A stretch of 64,000 bases of DNA from Cladopsammia gracilis (lineage: Eukaryota; Cnidaria; Anthozoa; Scleractinia; Dendrophylliidae): the NCBI GenBank assembly GCA_022457155.1, contig JAJGOT010000197.1:512001-576000 (forward strand). Direction: 5' to 3'. The position numbers and the translations under genes are program-made. The notes below the pieces were generated by a model. The model worked only from the letters and a program-made list of their open reading frames with translations, was not told the origin of the DNA and did no database searches. Shown in pieces: positions 35,891 to 46,431 of the stretch; position 1 is the stretch's first letter, and each line of letters begins with the position of its first letter.

Positions 35891-35984
35891 CTAGGGCAGA
35901 ATCCCGCACCACAAGACCAGGGCTTGTCGACGGAGGAAAAACTTGAGCTAAATTTTCGCTTTAACACGTGTTAGTTCTGAAATT

Positions 35985-37095
35985 ATTATTTTATTAAGTG
36001 TTGTTGGCCACGGGAGTAATACTTTCTTTTGAGAGTGATGCGCGATGGGAAATGTTATTGGCCCCGAAGTGGACTCGTAAGAGTTTTTTATTTGCGATAA
36101 TGGCCATTGCGTAGGCCACAGAATTAGGACTCCTTGTGAGTTTGTTATCGCAAATAATGGTCATGTTTTATATTGACCACGGCACTCCTGAGATATGTGA
36201 AATGTATTGGCCGCGGAGTTGACTCGTAAGAGTCTATTGTTGGCGATAATGGCCATTGCGTCGGCCGCGGAGTAAGAACTCCTTGTGAGTTTGTTATTGC
36301 AAATAATGGTCATATTTTCGGCTGACTACGGAACCCCTTGAGATATGTGAAATGATGGTATTGGCCACGGGGGTGAAACTTGTAAGAGTGTATTATATAC
36401 AAATGTGAAATGTTATTGGCCACGGAACAAGAGTTTGTTGACGCCGATGTGATATGTTATTGGCCACGAAGTGAAACGCGCAAGAGCTTGTTTATGCAGA
36501 TGTGATATGTTATTGGCCACGAAGTGAAACGCGCAAGAGTCTGTTTATGCAGATGTGATAGGTTATTGGCCACGAAGTGAAACGCGCAAGAGTTTGTTTA
36601 TGCAGATGTGATATGTTATTGGCCACGAAGTGAAACGCGCAAGAGCTGTTTATGCAGATGTGATATGTTTTTGGCCACGAAGTGTAACGCGCAAGAGCTT
36701 GTTTATGCAGATGTGATATGTTATTGGCCTCGAAGTAAACTCGTAAGAGATTGTTATATGCAAATGTGAAATGTTATTGGCCACGGAGGTGAGACTCGTA
36801 ATTGTTTGTTATGTTCTGGAAGATGTGAATATTATTGGCCACGGATTGAAACTCGTCAAAATTTGTTATGATTTCTTAAGTGTGAATATTATTGGCTAAG
36901 GAAGTGAAACTCTATAAGCGTTGGTTATGATTTTTTCAAACGTGGTTAAGATTGGCCGCGGAAGGGGAACTCAAAAAGAGCTTGTTATTATTTTGCAAAT
37001 GTGAATATTATTGGCGACGGAAGTGAAACCCTATAGGCGTTTGTTGTGATTTTCAAATGTGAATAATATTGGCCGCGGAAGTAAAAAAAAAAAAA
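35985..37095. repeat. About 60-bp tandem repeat field in the Ngaro element
   Basis: Units include TGATATGTTATTGGCCACGA then AGTGAAACGCGCAAGAG. They are most regular at 36400..36740 and diverged on both sides. Confidence 0.9.
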
Positions 37096-37212
37096 TATTG
37101 GCAATCGGGTGAGAGAATGTATTATGGGCGCAGATATGTTGAATACGTATGAACTAGTTCTACGATTATAAAGCGTCTGAGAGTATCTTGCCTTTTCCTT
37201 TTGAAATTATAG

Positions 37213-37728
37213 GCCTCACAGAAAAAGTACGATGAAATGAGAGCGGATATGGATATTTTCTCCAGTTCATCAGTGGACAGCCTCCTCAACAAAATTAAAA
37301 ATCTCACCTCCCGTCCCATTGTGGAGTTTAACAAGCACGAGGTCCTAGAGTTACTGGAAGCTCTTAAGAATACCGCTCGCGATGTACGCCACGAGAAGGA
37401 GGGCTACTTCCGTTTGACCTACGAAGCTTTGAGAACGAAATTGGACCAGCCTAACCATATCTTCCGGAGTTTTCTCTTGCCATTGCTAGGTGATAAAGAC
37501 CATGAGAAGATATTGGGTATTATGGCAAAAGTTGAGAAGAGCAACAGGAGTCAGCCGCAACCAATGCCACTGTCACATGCGAGGAGGTCAAATGCCCCAT
37601 ATGTTCGCTGCTATAGTTGTGGGAAGCTTGGGCATATCGCTGTCAATTGTTTCAAAAGAAGGAGGGAACAGCGCGGACGCCCGTCTGAACCTGCTTCCCG
37701 ACCTAGGAACATTAATAATAACAAATGA
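37213..37728 (+). CDS. Gag-like protein with CCHC zinc knuckle
   Basis: The open frame begins at an acceptor (ATTATAG), with in-frame residues before the first ATG (37237), so an upstream exon probably joins here. The 163-residue part from Met has a helical N-terminus and the knuckle CYSCGKLGHIAVNC (C-X2-C-X4-H-X4-C) near residue 124, followed by an Arg/Pro-rich tail. Its place between the 5' repeat and the reverse transcriptase fits the Gag of a DIRS-group element. Confidence 0.7.
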   Translation, partial: ASQKKYDEMRADMDIFSSSSVDSLLNKIKNLTSRPIVEFNKHEVLELLEALKNTARDVRHEKEGYFRLTYEALRTKLDQPNHIFRSFLLPLLGDKDHEKILGIMAKVEKSNRSQPQPMPLSHARRSNAPYVRCYSCGKLGHIAVNCFKRRREQRGRPSEPASRPRNINNNK

Positions 37729-38034
37729 ACATGGGTCATATCTAAGATCGCAAAGAACAGAATTTGTTTACTATTGCGTCAGAAATTTCTGACTATGTAA
37801 TGCTGTATTTCAATAAATACTGTATAATGTGACAATGAATCGCTATTCTACGTTTATTCACCCTTGCCTCTCGTTTTAGGAATTTTCTTCCTCCTTTTCC
37901 TCTAGTAGAGAAGTGGCAGTTGTGAAAAAGAGTATCTAAACACACTCCCCCAGTCTATTGCTGGGTCATGACTGTCACCCCTCTGCTAACCTCGGTTCCC
38001 TTTTTTTTTATTATCCCTTTGTTTTCATACCTAG

Positions 38035-38850
38035 ATCACCACAAGTCTCCCCTGGGAATGGGAGTTTGACCCACAGTTCGATGAAAAAGTTGCACAATAT
38101 GCAAAGATGCCGCAAAAGCCAATCACGTGGGTGGATTGGATGGGAACGTCACTGGAGGTTAGCTCAGGGGGGACAGTCCGGGAATTTTCAGAACAATACA
38201 TACACAGAGTGATAAATGGAGAAGAATTAGCGGACCCAGCAAAATTATTATTTAGAGATCCAAACGCCTTTCGCGCAGGTGAACTCCACAAACACTACGA
38301 TAAATGGTGCAGAATTGTGGGTGATAACCCTTCACCGGAACAAGTTAAGATCTTAAGTTGGATCCGCGATGGAGTTTCCATTTTTGAATTTTTTCAGCCA
38401 TTCTCTGGCAGCTTTAAAGGCCGTCACTATCAATCAGACCGCCCGCCATCAGAGTTTTTTAAAAATAGCCCCGCCTGTAAGCCTTTTGCTCACTTTGTAA
38501 GGGAAACTTTGCTTGAACGTTTGCAAACAGGGGCAATAACGTTGATGGGAAAAACCAGTGAAGTTGAACTACCGCACCTAGTTTTGCCGCTGACCGTTGA
38601 ACCAAGTAAGCCCAGATTATGTCATGACGCACGATTTTTAAATCTGTGGATGAGGGATGTTCCTTTTAAACTGGGGGCGTTCAACGGCAAACGTCACAAT
38701 TCCGACCGGCCACCCACAGAATATTCACTGAGGAATAACGTATCCTGTAAACAATTTGGAAAATCTATCCGGAAAACGCTTTCACATCGCCTGCAAACCG
38801 GTGCGATCTTGGTCGTGGGTAAGGTTGGTCACGTAAACCACCTAATTTAG
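38035..38850 (+). pseudogene. DIRS-type reverse transcriptase N-terminal region, duplicated and frameshifted
   Basis: The open frame starts after acceptor CATACCTAG and encodes ITTSLPWEWEFDPQF before the first in-frame ATG at 38107. It contains TVEPSKPRLCHDARFLNLWM, typical of DIRS/Ngaro reverse transcriptases. A second diverged copy of the same module follows at once (GAFNGKRHNSDRPP...) and loses its frame near 38830. The out-of-frame continuation to about 38988 still encodes TVEPTKPRVCHDARYLNLWM. The catalytic palm and later domains are missing. Confidence 0.75.
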
Positions 38851-38859
38851 TACTATCCG

Positions 38860-39394
38860 TAACGGTTGAACCCACGAAGCCGAGAGTGTGTCACGATGCG
38901 CGGTACTTAAACTTGTGGATGCTGAAGAAGCCTTTCTCGTCAAACACGGTGACGGATTTGCCTCGGTATGTCTTCAAGGACTCTTACTAGTCTGTTCTCG
39001 CTGACAAGTCAGGTGACGACCACCTCTGGCGAAGGTTTGGAACTCAACTGGGGCTTCGGCGAGGCTGGCCTCGAATGCGGATGCACAGCCTACCAGTACT
39101 TGGCAAGACATTAATCAGTTGAAACGGTTTGTGTGTGCGTTCGGACAGCCCAGGGAGGAGACCTCATGAGAAGAAACGTCTGTGAGTCAAGGTGGACAGT
39201 CTCTCCCACCAGGGCTATCGGGTTAAGGTTTGGGTTTAGGTTTAGGGTTTAGTGTTGGGGAGTTACGACTACGTTGCAGGGTAGATATCTTGGGCAACCT
39301 ATCGATGGCCTCCTGAGTTAGTTATTAGTATTGGGGAGGAGCCCATCGTTAGTATGGTAAACAGAAGGACACTGAATGACACAAAGGGATGGGA
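38860..39394. other. Decayed 3' part of the Ngaro element
   Basis: After the second module's stop (about 38988) no RNase H, methyltransferase or tyrosine recombinase motif can be read. A short telomere-like run (GGGTTTAGGTTTAGGGTTTA) lies near 39228. Confidence 0.5.
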
Positions 39395-39457
39395 GCCAAA
39401 TTTATCCCCAATCTTATTGCGGTTCGACAATGGATGCAGTGTTGGATAGTTTACTAT
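39395..39457 (+). repeat. Split direct repeat B1
   Basis: 63 bp starting GCCAAATTTATCCCCAATCT, matching B2. It joins directly to A2. Confidence 0.85.
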
Positions 39458-39539
39458 TCACACTGCATACATTAAAGTAACGCATATAAGATTAGTACAT
39501 ATGAATAAATTATCACTTTGGCTCAACTGCAGTGCGGCG
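39457..39539 (+). repeat. Split direct repeat A2
   Basis: Internal copy of A1. Confidence 0.85.
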
Positions 39540-39657
39540 GGGATTGTGCAAGTACGAGGCGATGCGGTTTACATACGGGCAAGTCCTGGGGGCTGACGGC
39601 GGAATTCATTTCCCCACCCACCCTCCCATACATTCGCACTGTGACCATTGTCGGGTC

Positions 39658-39720
39658 GCCAAATTTATCCCCAATCTTATTGCGGTTCGACAATGGATGC
39701 AGTGTTGGATAGTTTACTAT
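39658..39720 (+). repeat. Split direct repeat B2
   Basis: Terminal copy of B1, ending at the right border of the element. Confidence 0.85.
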
Positions 39721-40788
39721 CGCAAGTGGTCGGAATGTCTTGAAACCAATCAGGAGTCGAGCTACTGCAGTGTTTATCTGTACCGGCCGTGGCGTAGCCG
39801 TGTTCTGAAACAACACGCAACCGTGTATCTACACATTAAACCGTGCGGTGAAACAAAATAGAGAGTAAAGTAAGACAGGCTGACTGCGAGGAAAACCCTG
39901 GGACAAAAGCTGTTGAAGGTGAGATAATCAGCTCCATAACTGTCGCTGAAAATCAGTGCTCAAATGCGAAAATATTGAACGCTTTTGGCTACTGGTATGA
40001 CGGATCATCAGCTATTGCAACAGTACTGCCTGAGTCAAATTGTTCCATATTGTTATTATTTATCTTTTTAAAATTAGTGCGTAACTTTGGTCAACATTTT
40101 CTAAATCCACCGACCAGCAAATGTAGCTGGGAAGTTACAAATATGCCGCCATAAAGGCTTGCGGGGCTAATGTGGTAGTGTAAAGTCAGTGAAGGAAGTT
40201 AAGACCATCGATATGTGTGGTTGTTGAAATGAATTGAAGATTAGAATTCAAAGACTTCGCGAATTTTTCAAACAAGCAAAAGTTATGTGCCGTATAGAAA
40301 TTGTTGCTGTCATAAAATAATACATTTAATGCAGTTTAATGCATTTAGTGCAGAAGAACTTGAAACGAAGTTTTAAAGGCTTTGGCGTTCATGATTACAA
40401 TAATTCAAGCCTTCCGGCGTTAAATGTACAACCTTCTGAAACCGTAGCAGCAGAACCATTACATATACCATTTATACCGTAATATTTCAAGCTGGGCAAT
40501 GAACCAGTAGATTGTGACTCGTTTTTGAAAATTAACCTAACAATCAAAGACTGACTACAGCCGTCAAGTCGTTTGTAGTTTATAAATAAAACAAATTGCG
40601 AGAGGTTATAATTATTCTTATAAAATGACCAAAGTATGATGTGAAGTTATGAGGGCGTCAAATAGGAAGCTAAAGGACTTTTTATCGGGTAGCAAAAATT
40701 AAAAACGTGTGATGTAGTTTTCGGAGAATTTTAATACTAAAAGAATAGTTCATCGCACGATCGAATGGCTTGACATTCGTGACCTAGC
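39721..40788. repeat. Duplicated repeat block X', last part
   Basis: Parallel to 10433..11470. The block is cut by a pogo-like element at 40791. Confidence 0.75.
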
Positions 40789-41279
40789 TACAGTGGAATC
40801 CCGATTTCTGACCATTTCTCGAACCCTCGGTTTCCCGAACCTCCCGATATCTCGAACCAAACCTTGTTTCCCTTGGATTTGCTTCAGGCTCTTTCATTTC
40901 ACCCCCGATTTCTCGAACCCTCGATTTCTCGAAACTCCCGATAAGTCCGATAACTCGAACCAATTTTGGCTCCCGTGGGACAAATTGACCCTCGATAACT
41001 CGAACCTGCGAAAATTTCGAAACCACTTAGTGCGGATGTCAATCACATTTACGCCTTTCAACAAATTGACACTTCCGGATAAGCTGTTTTCTCCATTTTA
41101 TTAAAGGGCAACTCTCGGGAAAATTACCCCAACTTTTTATCCTTTCTATGGTTTCTTTAAACCATGAAGAATCTTTCTCAGGTAAAATCTTCAATATATC
41201 GGCAAAAATGAATTTACTACGAATTTTTATTTAACACGCATTTGGCGGCCATTTTGAAAACATTCGGATTTTAGCTAGG

Positions 41280-41308
41280 TCACGTGATTTTACGTCACAG
41301 GTGTGGAA
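41280..41308 (+). promoter_or_regulatory. Subterminal motif, left copy
   Basis: Contains the palindrome TCACGTGA (E-box-like) and TACGTCA (CRE-like). 27 of 29 positions match the right copy in inverted orientation. It could be a promoter or a transposase binding site. Confidence 0.6.
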
Positions 41309-42174
41309 GGCAGATTGGCAATATTGCTTACAATCCAAGAGAAAAACGCACGTACACCAAGCTTCTTTACGGAATAAAGAAGGACGAAAAGACCAGTACC
41401 GTTGCATAATGTTCAGGATAAAACGGTAGTGTGTTAATTACTGTACTTTACCAGAGCTTAATACGAAAATACATAAATTGTGATGTAAATAATATTTTCG
41501 CGTTTGTGTAAATATAAAAGCGCTAGCAGTCACGACTTCAGATCCATTGACGCTTTGAAGTCAGAAAATGTACAAAAATTATATTATTCATATTGGAATA
41601 AAGAGTACTTTTTTTCGGGAATAGATAATAAATTATGAAGGGTCTGTGACTTCGTTCTGTGATACTCTTCATTTGCTAGTAATCTCTTGATTTATATGCG
41701 AAATCAACTCGTTCCAAACAGACTATAAGCGATCCGATTTCCTGACCTTTTGTGCGTTGTCAACGCAAACATGGCAAACGGCAAACTTATTCCTATGTAA
41801 TTTTCCCTTCCTTATTTAGAAATGTATAACCCCAGTCAAATGTGTTATTACAGTCTTGCGAAATTTTGACGGGAGTTATTAATTTAAGAACCTTTGAAAG
41901 CGTGTTTTACATTTGTTTGTGGTGGATTATATTTCACTCTTACGAAACAAGGCATCACGCATTAAAATCATGTGAATTGATGGGAAATTTAAAGGACCAT
42001 AAAAGGCTATATCGTGCGAAGGAAGAGAGTAATAAAAAGTCCTGCGTGGCAGCTCTTGGCTTCTGTTGTATTTAGACCACGAACACCTCTGCGGAGTGTA
42101 TAGCGTGTCACGCTACGATTAACTCAGTACGTTTCTGCGTTGACCTTTAAAAAATCGCCCTTGTAGAAATAGTA

Positions 42175-42651
42175 ATGGATAACGCGGGGGATAAAAACGC
42201 GCCCAAAGAAGTGCAGAAAAAGAAGGAACCTGGCAAACGCTGCGTGGTAATGTTTTGCAACAAAACCAACGCAGATGGGGTTAGTCTGCACAAGTTTCCG
42301 ACCGATGAAACAAGACGACGCCAGTGGATTACTTTTGTGTTAGCGAAAAGAGACGATAACTGGAGGCAGGGCTCTGGCCATATTTGTAGTTCGCACTTTT
42401 CTGCGGACTGCTACGAAGGATTGGGTGCGAAAATCGCCGGATTTTCTTCAAAACTTGTTTTGAAGAATACGGCCGTCCCCACAATTCAGGCAAATCCTAC
42501 ACCTGAGCAACTGCATGAAGCGCGTCTACTGAAAAGAAAACGTCCTTCGTCGGCGTCCAAAACGGTCGAGGAAAATAAATCTGAAGAACTTGAAGGATAC
42601 GCCACACCAAAAAGAACCAGCCGGGCCTTGTCGAAACTAACTGCGCATAGG
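42175..42651 (+). CDS. Transposase exon 1 (THAP finger)
   Basis: 159 codons ending THR... LTAHR at donor GTGAGT. Contains the whole THAP domain, a DNA-binding C2CH finger. Confidence 0.88.
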
Positions 42652-45600
42652 GTGAGTAATATTATAAAACATTCAAGGGAGCTTATTTACTTTTGGAATG
42701 CTATCATTTTGTCATGTCTTTCCTATCGATCCTTAACTCTTGCTATCGACTGCTGTCACTGACAATAATTTCTTTTGGTTGAAATAGTTAGTAACAGAGT
42801 TTGAAAAGATACGTAAAACAAAGGATACGGATGATCAAGAACAACCATCAACAAGTGTTAATAGTGGGAACCCTGCCCACGAGCGGGAACGCGCGACAGC
42901 GAAAACAACTGATCAGAAAACCCAATCAGCAAGTAGCAATAGTGAGACTCGAGAGGTGCTTACTGTGGGTGAGCATGAAAACAGCACACCGGCGTCTCGT
43001 GAATTGAAAGCAAACAAAGGGACCCAAAAAGGACTTCGCCGCCCCATCTGCCGCAGTAAAGGTATTGACTCATGCGTACTAATAATGCACACAACAGGTT
43101 GTGCTGTAATCTTTTAACCGATCGTAGAAATTTACCCGGGGAGGGGGGTACCCAGAGAAACATTTATTGATTGTCAATCTTGTCTATGCATTTGTTTTAA
43201 TAGGTACCCAAATTTCTCCAAAGCCACATACAGTCTTCGACAGTGCTGTTCAGTGCAACCTCGCAAATCTTCCTCCATTGAAACTGCTGTCATCTACTAA
43301 CCCGACGGACAACCAAGAGAAAGAACTTAAACTGCAAGTTCCGGTGCATTCCGAAGAAGAGCCGTTTGAGGACCTTGAGGTAGACGATGAGGACTATAAT
43401 CCATCGCTAGAGTCAGAGGAAGACGACGGCGACGATGAAAAGGAATTCACAAAAACAGAACAGTAAGAACGTAACTGAGCGAATAATGCAAGCGTTGCTT
43501 AATTCATAACGGCTTTCCATCTTGTATACTTCCCAATTTACTTGCAATATTTCTTGCGGAAATACTCTCAAGTTAACGTATTTGCCTGGTTTTAATTGAC
43601 TAATTATTTTTTAATGTGGGCTAATCTCGATCTTTTTTGTGATTAATTCTCGCAAATGTTTGCTAAAACAACACAAGGCATGATTCATTTGAGGACTGAT
43701 GTTAGTAACTTCGCATGCAATGAACAACCCAAGTATTGACGCATTTAATTGCCTGTGTTTTTTTACTACTAAGCCAATTTGTTAAAAATTCTATAACATT
43801 TATTATTGTCAATATTTATACATAGGTCGCCTGGACAAGAACAAAGAGTGAAGCCCCACGAGGAGAGGAAATTTATTGTTTTCGAGAGAAAATTGCTTAG
43901 TCTGTTTTCCTCTTGTCCTATTTGTGCTGGACCCGCAGAGGCGAGCATACTTAAAGAAATTGGCACAATGGTGAAAATACAATACTGGTGCACCGACGAA
44001 AAATGCAGTTTCACCGATGTGTGGTTCAGCCAACCGTTTGCAAACGGGAAAATGCCTGTTGGAAACTTGTTGTTGTCTTCGTCCATTCTCCTTACGGGTG
44101 AGTGTGTCGATAGCTATATTAGTCTAGATAAGGAATCAGATACAGTAATAAACTGACAAACCAACCAAAAAATTTGGTTGCTGTCATTCATCCCAAATTG
44201 TAGTACAAAAAAATATTTATTTTAGTATACTTGTTTCAATGGGCTTCGCGCTGTGACAGTCGAATTACTTTTTTTATTTTCTTGTAGGATCTACTGCTGC
44301 GAAAACCTTAAGGATGTTAAACATCATGAATGTGGCTAGCATTTCTGAAAGTACCTACTACCGCCACACCAGCTCCTACGTCAATCCTGTCATTATACGG
44401 CAATGGAAAGAACATCAACAGGAACTCTTAGATAGCCTTTCTGGTGTGGAAAATGGGTTGGTACTGGCTGGTGATGGAAGGTGTGACTCCCCTGGCTACT
44501 CTGCAAAATTCGGTTCGTTCACATTACTTGAACAGCAAATTAACAGGGTGGTGGACTTCGAACTTGTTCAGGTCAGTCATCTAGTACAGGATTGGTTTTA
44601 CTCGATTCCTTTTTTATGTTTATCTAAGCTATTCTTACATTTTTACATTTACGGCAAATTCTCAACATTAAAGGATGGCGGAAATATTCGTTAAGCAATC
44701 CCTTTGAATGTGGTGACCTCACGTTAACTAATGACACGTTTTGATCTTTTTTTAAGAGCAATGAGGTCCGAAACAGTGCTTGGATGGAGCACGAGGGTTT
44801 GGTTCGGGGAGTTCAAGTGATTTCTAATGCCGGACTGGACATAGCCGAAATCATCACCGACCGGCACAAGCAAAACACAGCGTGGATTCGAAGGAATTTG
44901 CCCAACACTTGCCACTTTTTCGACATATGGCACGTATCGAAAGGTAACGGATTACCTCTATTATAAAACATGTCATTTACGAGACATTACTTATCGATGA
45001 AAATAACATAAACGGGCCAGAGTTTGAATCCCACATACTGCATCTACTACCACCCCCCTCGCGATCCAAAACTTATATTTAACTTTTTCTGGCTAAATAT
45101 AATAGGCTTGAGTAAAAAGATTGATAAATTGGCCAAGAAAAAAGAGTGTAAAGATGTCGGTCAGTGGCGCCAGTCCATTTCCAACCATATGTACTGGTGC
45201 GCGGCGTCAACACCTGATGGAAACGCCCAAATGATGTTAGAGAAGTGGAAAATATTACCACTCCACATCCAGAACATCCACGCCAATCCAGACAGTGACG
45301 TATACCCCGAGTGTGGTCATGGTGAACTAGAGGGGGATGCGAAAGATCGACTATGGCTTCAGCCTGGTAAGTGCGCTGTTACCAGGGTCATAAGAAAAAT
45401 ACTTTAGTCATTTCATTTTTTAACCAAGCTGAAAAAAAAATTAGGCCCGTGTCATTGGGCAAAAAAGACAGTAGCATTCAGAGATAAATGTTCTTTAGTC
45501 CATATTGGGATAACATGCTTATAAAGATGCAGTTCTTTGTTCCAAGAAAAAGATACAAGTAAACAGTAAACACCGTTAAACTGAGCTATACTCAAGCAAT

Positions 45601-45873
45601 AAACAAACACGACCCTTTTTGAGTATTCTTTGAGAATTGTATGTATACTTCCCATGCTAAATATGAGATTAACATTAAGTCTTGAATTGCATTCCATTTG
45701 TTTCTACAGGCTCAACTGCTGCTGTCAAACTGGAGGAGTTAGTAACCAAGCCTCAGTTGCTAAAGGACGTTTCACAGCTGTCCCCGAAGTATCAAACTTC
45801 GGCGCTGGAAGCTAAGCATAGTCTAGATATCCACTTCGTTCCCAAACATACTGCTTTCTCGTATTGTATGTAA
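42175..45873 (+). CDS. THAP-domain Kolobok-like transposase (8 exons)
   Basis: Probable transposase of the surrounding element. Exons: 42175..42651, 42788..43061, 43204..43462, 43826..44097, 44288..44571, 44757..44943, 45106..45366, 45710..45873. All have GT/AG borders and consistent phase, giving 725 aa. The THAP zinc finger has C23, C28, C71, H74, with FP at 41-42, W51 and AVPT at 100-103. An acidic linker (exon 3) and a CPICAGP/CTDEKC zinc motif (exon 4) follow. Catalytic-type segments are LAGDGRCDSPGYSAKFG (D490, D494), ITDRHKQ (D557), CHFFDIWHVSKG and NHMYWCA, as I recall for Kolobok-type proteins. The last frame ends FSYCM-stop at a possible donor (GTATGT), so a further C-terminal exon may be lost or decayed. 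Upstream exons may exist. Confidence 0.85.
42788..43061 (+). CDS. Transposase exon 2 (linker)
   Basis: Polar Ser/Thr/Glu-rich linker starting LVTEFEKIRKTKD, ending at donor GTATTG. Confidence 0.8.
43204..43462 (+). CDS. Transposase exon 3 (acidic linker)
   Basis: Starts TQISPKPHTVFDSAVQ and ends in a strongly acidic run (EDLEVDDEDYNPSLESEEDD). Donor GTAAGA. Confidence 0.8.
43826..44097 (+). CDS. Transposase exon 4 (zinc motif)
   Basis: Contains CPICAGPAE and WCTDEKCSF, a probable zinc ribbon, ending LLLSSSILLTG. Confidence 0.82.
44288..44571 (+). CDS. Transposase exon 5 (first catalytic Asp region)
   Basis: Contains LAGDGRCDSPGYSAKFGSFT, the most conserved segment of this protein family. 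Donor GTCAGT. Confidence 0.87.
44757..44943 (+). CDS. Transposase exon 6 (second catalytic Asp region)
   Basis: Contains AWMEHEGLVRG, ITDRHKQ and CHFFDIWHVSKG. Confidence 0.87.
45106..45366 (+). CDS. Transposase exon 7
   Basis: Contains LSKKIDKLAKKKECKDVGQW, NHMYWCAAS and the Cys/His/Glu-rich CGHGELEG. Confidence 0.85.
45710..45873 (+). CDS. Transposase exon 8 (last recognisable)
   Basis: Contains LSPKYQTSALEAKHSLDIHF and VPKHTAFSYC, then ATG-TAA. Confidence 0.8.
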
Positions 45874-46007
45874 TCTAGTAACATTTTGTTGCTATCTCAT
45901 GTTATTATCATGACAGTCCACTTGGCTTGGCTCCCATTGGTGTGTGGGAAAATTATACTGCAATATTACATTGTTATAAAATCGGATCGTAAAAACATTA
46001 CATGCGT

Positions 46008-46431
46008 TTACTCATCTGCATAATAGAAGCCTGTAAAGACCATATCATCTTCTGGCCTTCCAGGCTCTTGAAAATGAGCTCGTATACAATTCACTGCACA
46101 AGATGGTAAAGGGACTCTGATTTCTTTACCAAGAGACCCCCAACACCATCTAACTAATTGCCTGTAGGCTATGTGCCTACTTTTCTTGTGGTCAGCTCCC
46201 TCATATGCTGAGGAGCCGTACTGCTGCTTATATTGTAGCCATGCAGCCTGTAATACCCAGTAATTGAGACAAACGGCCTGAAACCCTGGGTGATCTACTA
46301 TACAGTTTGGCGGCTCTTCAAGGTGCTCAACATCAACCGCCTCTAAATTTTTTTGTTGCACCGTATCAACCTCTTGGCAGCGGATGTTTTCTTCTTCCCG
46401 CCACATTTGCTGGCAGTTACCACATAGGCAC
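46008..46431 (-). CDS. Ballast-domain gene exon 2
   Basis: Carries nearly all of the ballast domain and the stop codon (46008..46010). Confidence 0.87.

Larger units (their letters stand above)
35393..39720 (+). mobile_element. Ngaro-type (DIRS-group) retrotransposon with split direct repeats
   Basis: Terminal A1 (35393..35475) reappears internally as A2 (39457..39539). Terminal B2 (39658..39720) reappears internally as B1 (39395..39457). B1 abuts A2, exactly the sequence made when the two element ends are joined. This A1-ORFs-B1-A2-B2 order is the signature of Ngaro-type elements that move by a circular intermediate. Inside are a coiled-coil-like exon, a repeat field, a gag-like zinc-knuckle frame and a DIRS-type reverse transcriptase. 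No tyrosine recombinase is visible, so this copy is defective. Flanks join cleanly to the sequence of block X without a target duplication. Confidence 0.85.

Noticed and set aside
39223..39255. Telomere-like TTTAGGG/TTAGG run suggesting a chromosome end or fusion
   Set aside because: Only three to four imperfect units, internal to a retrotransposon; too short to mean anything.
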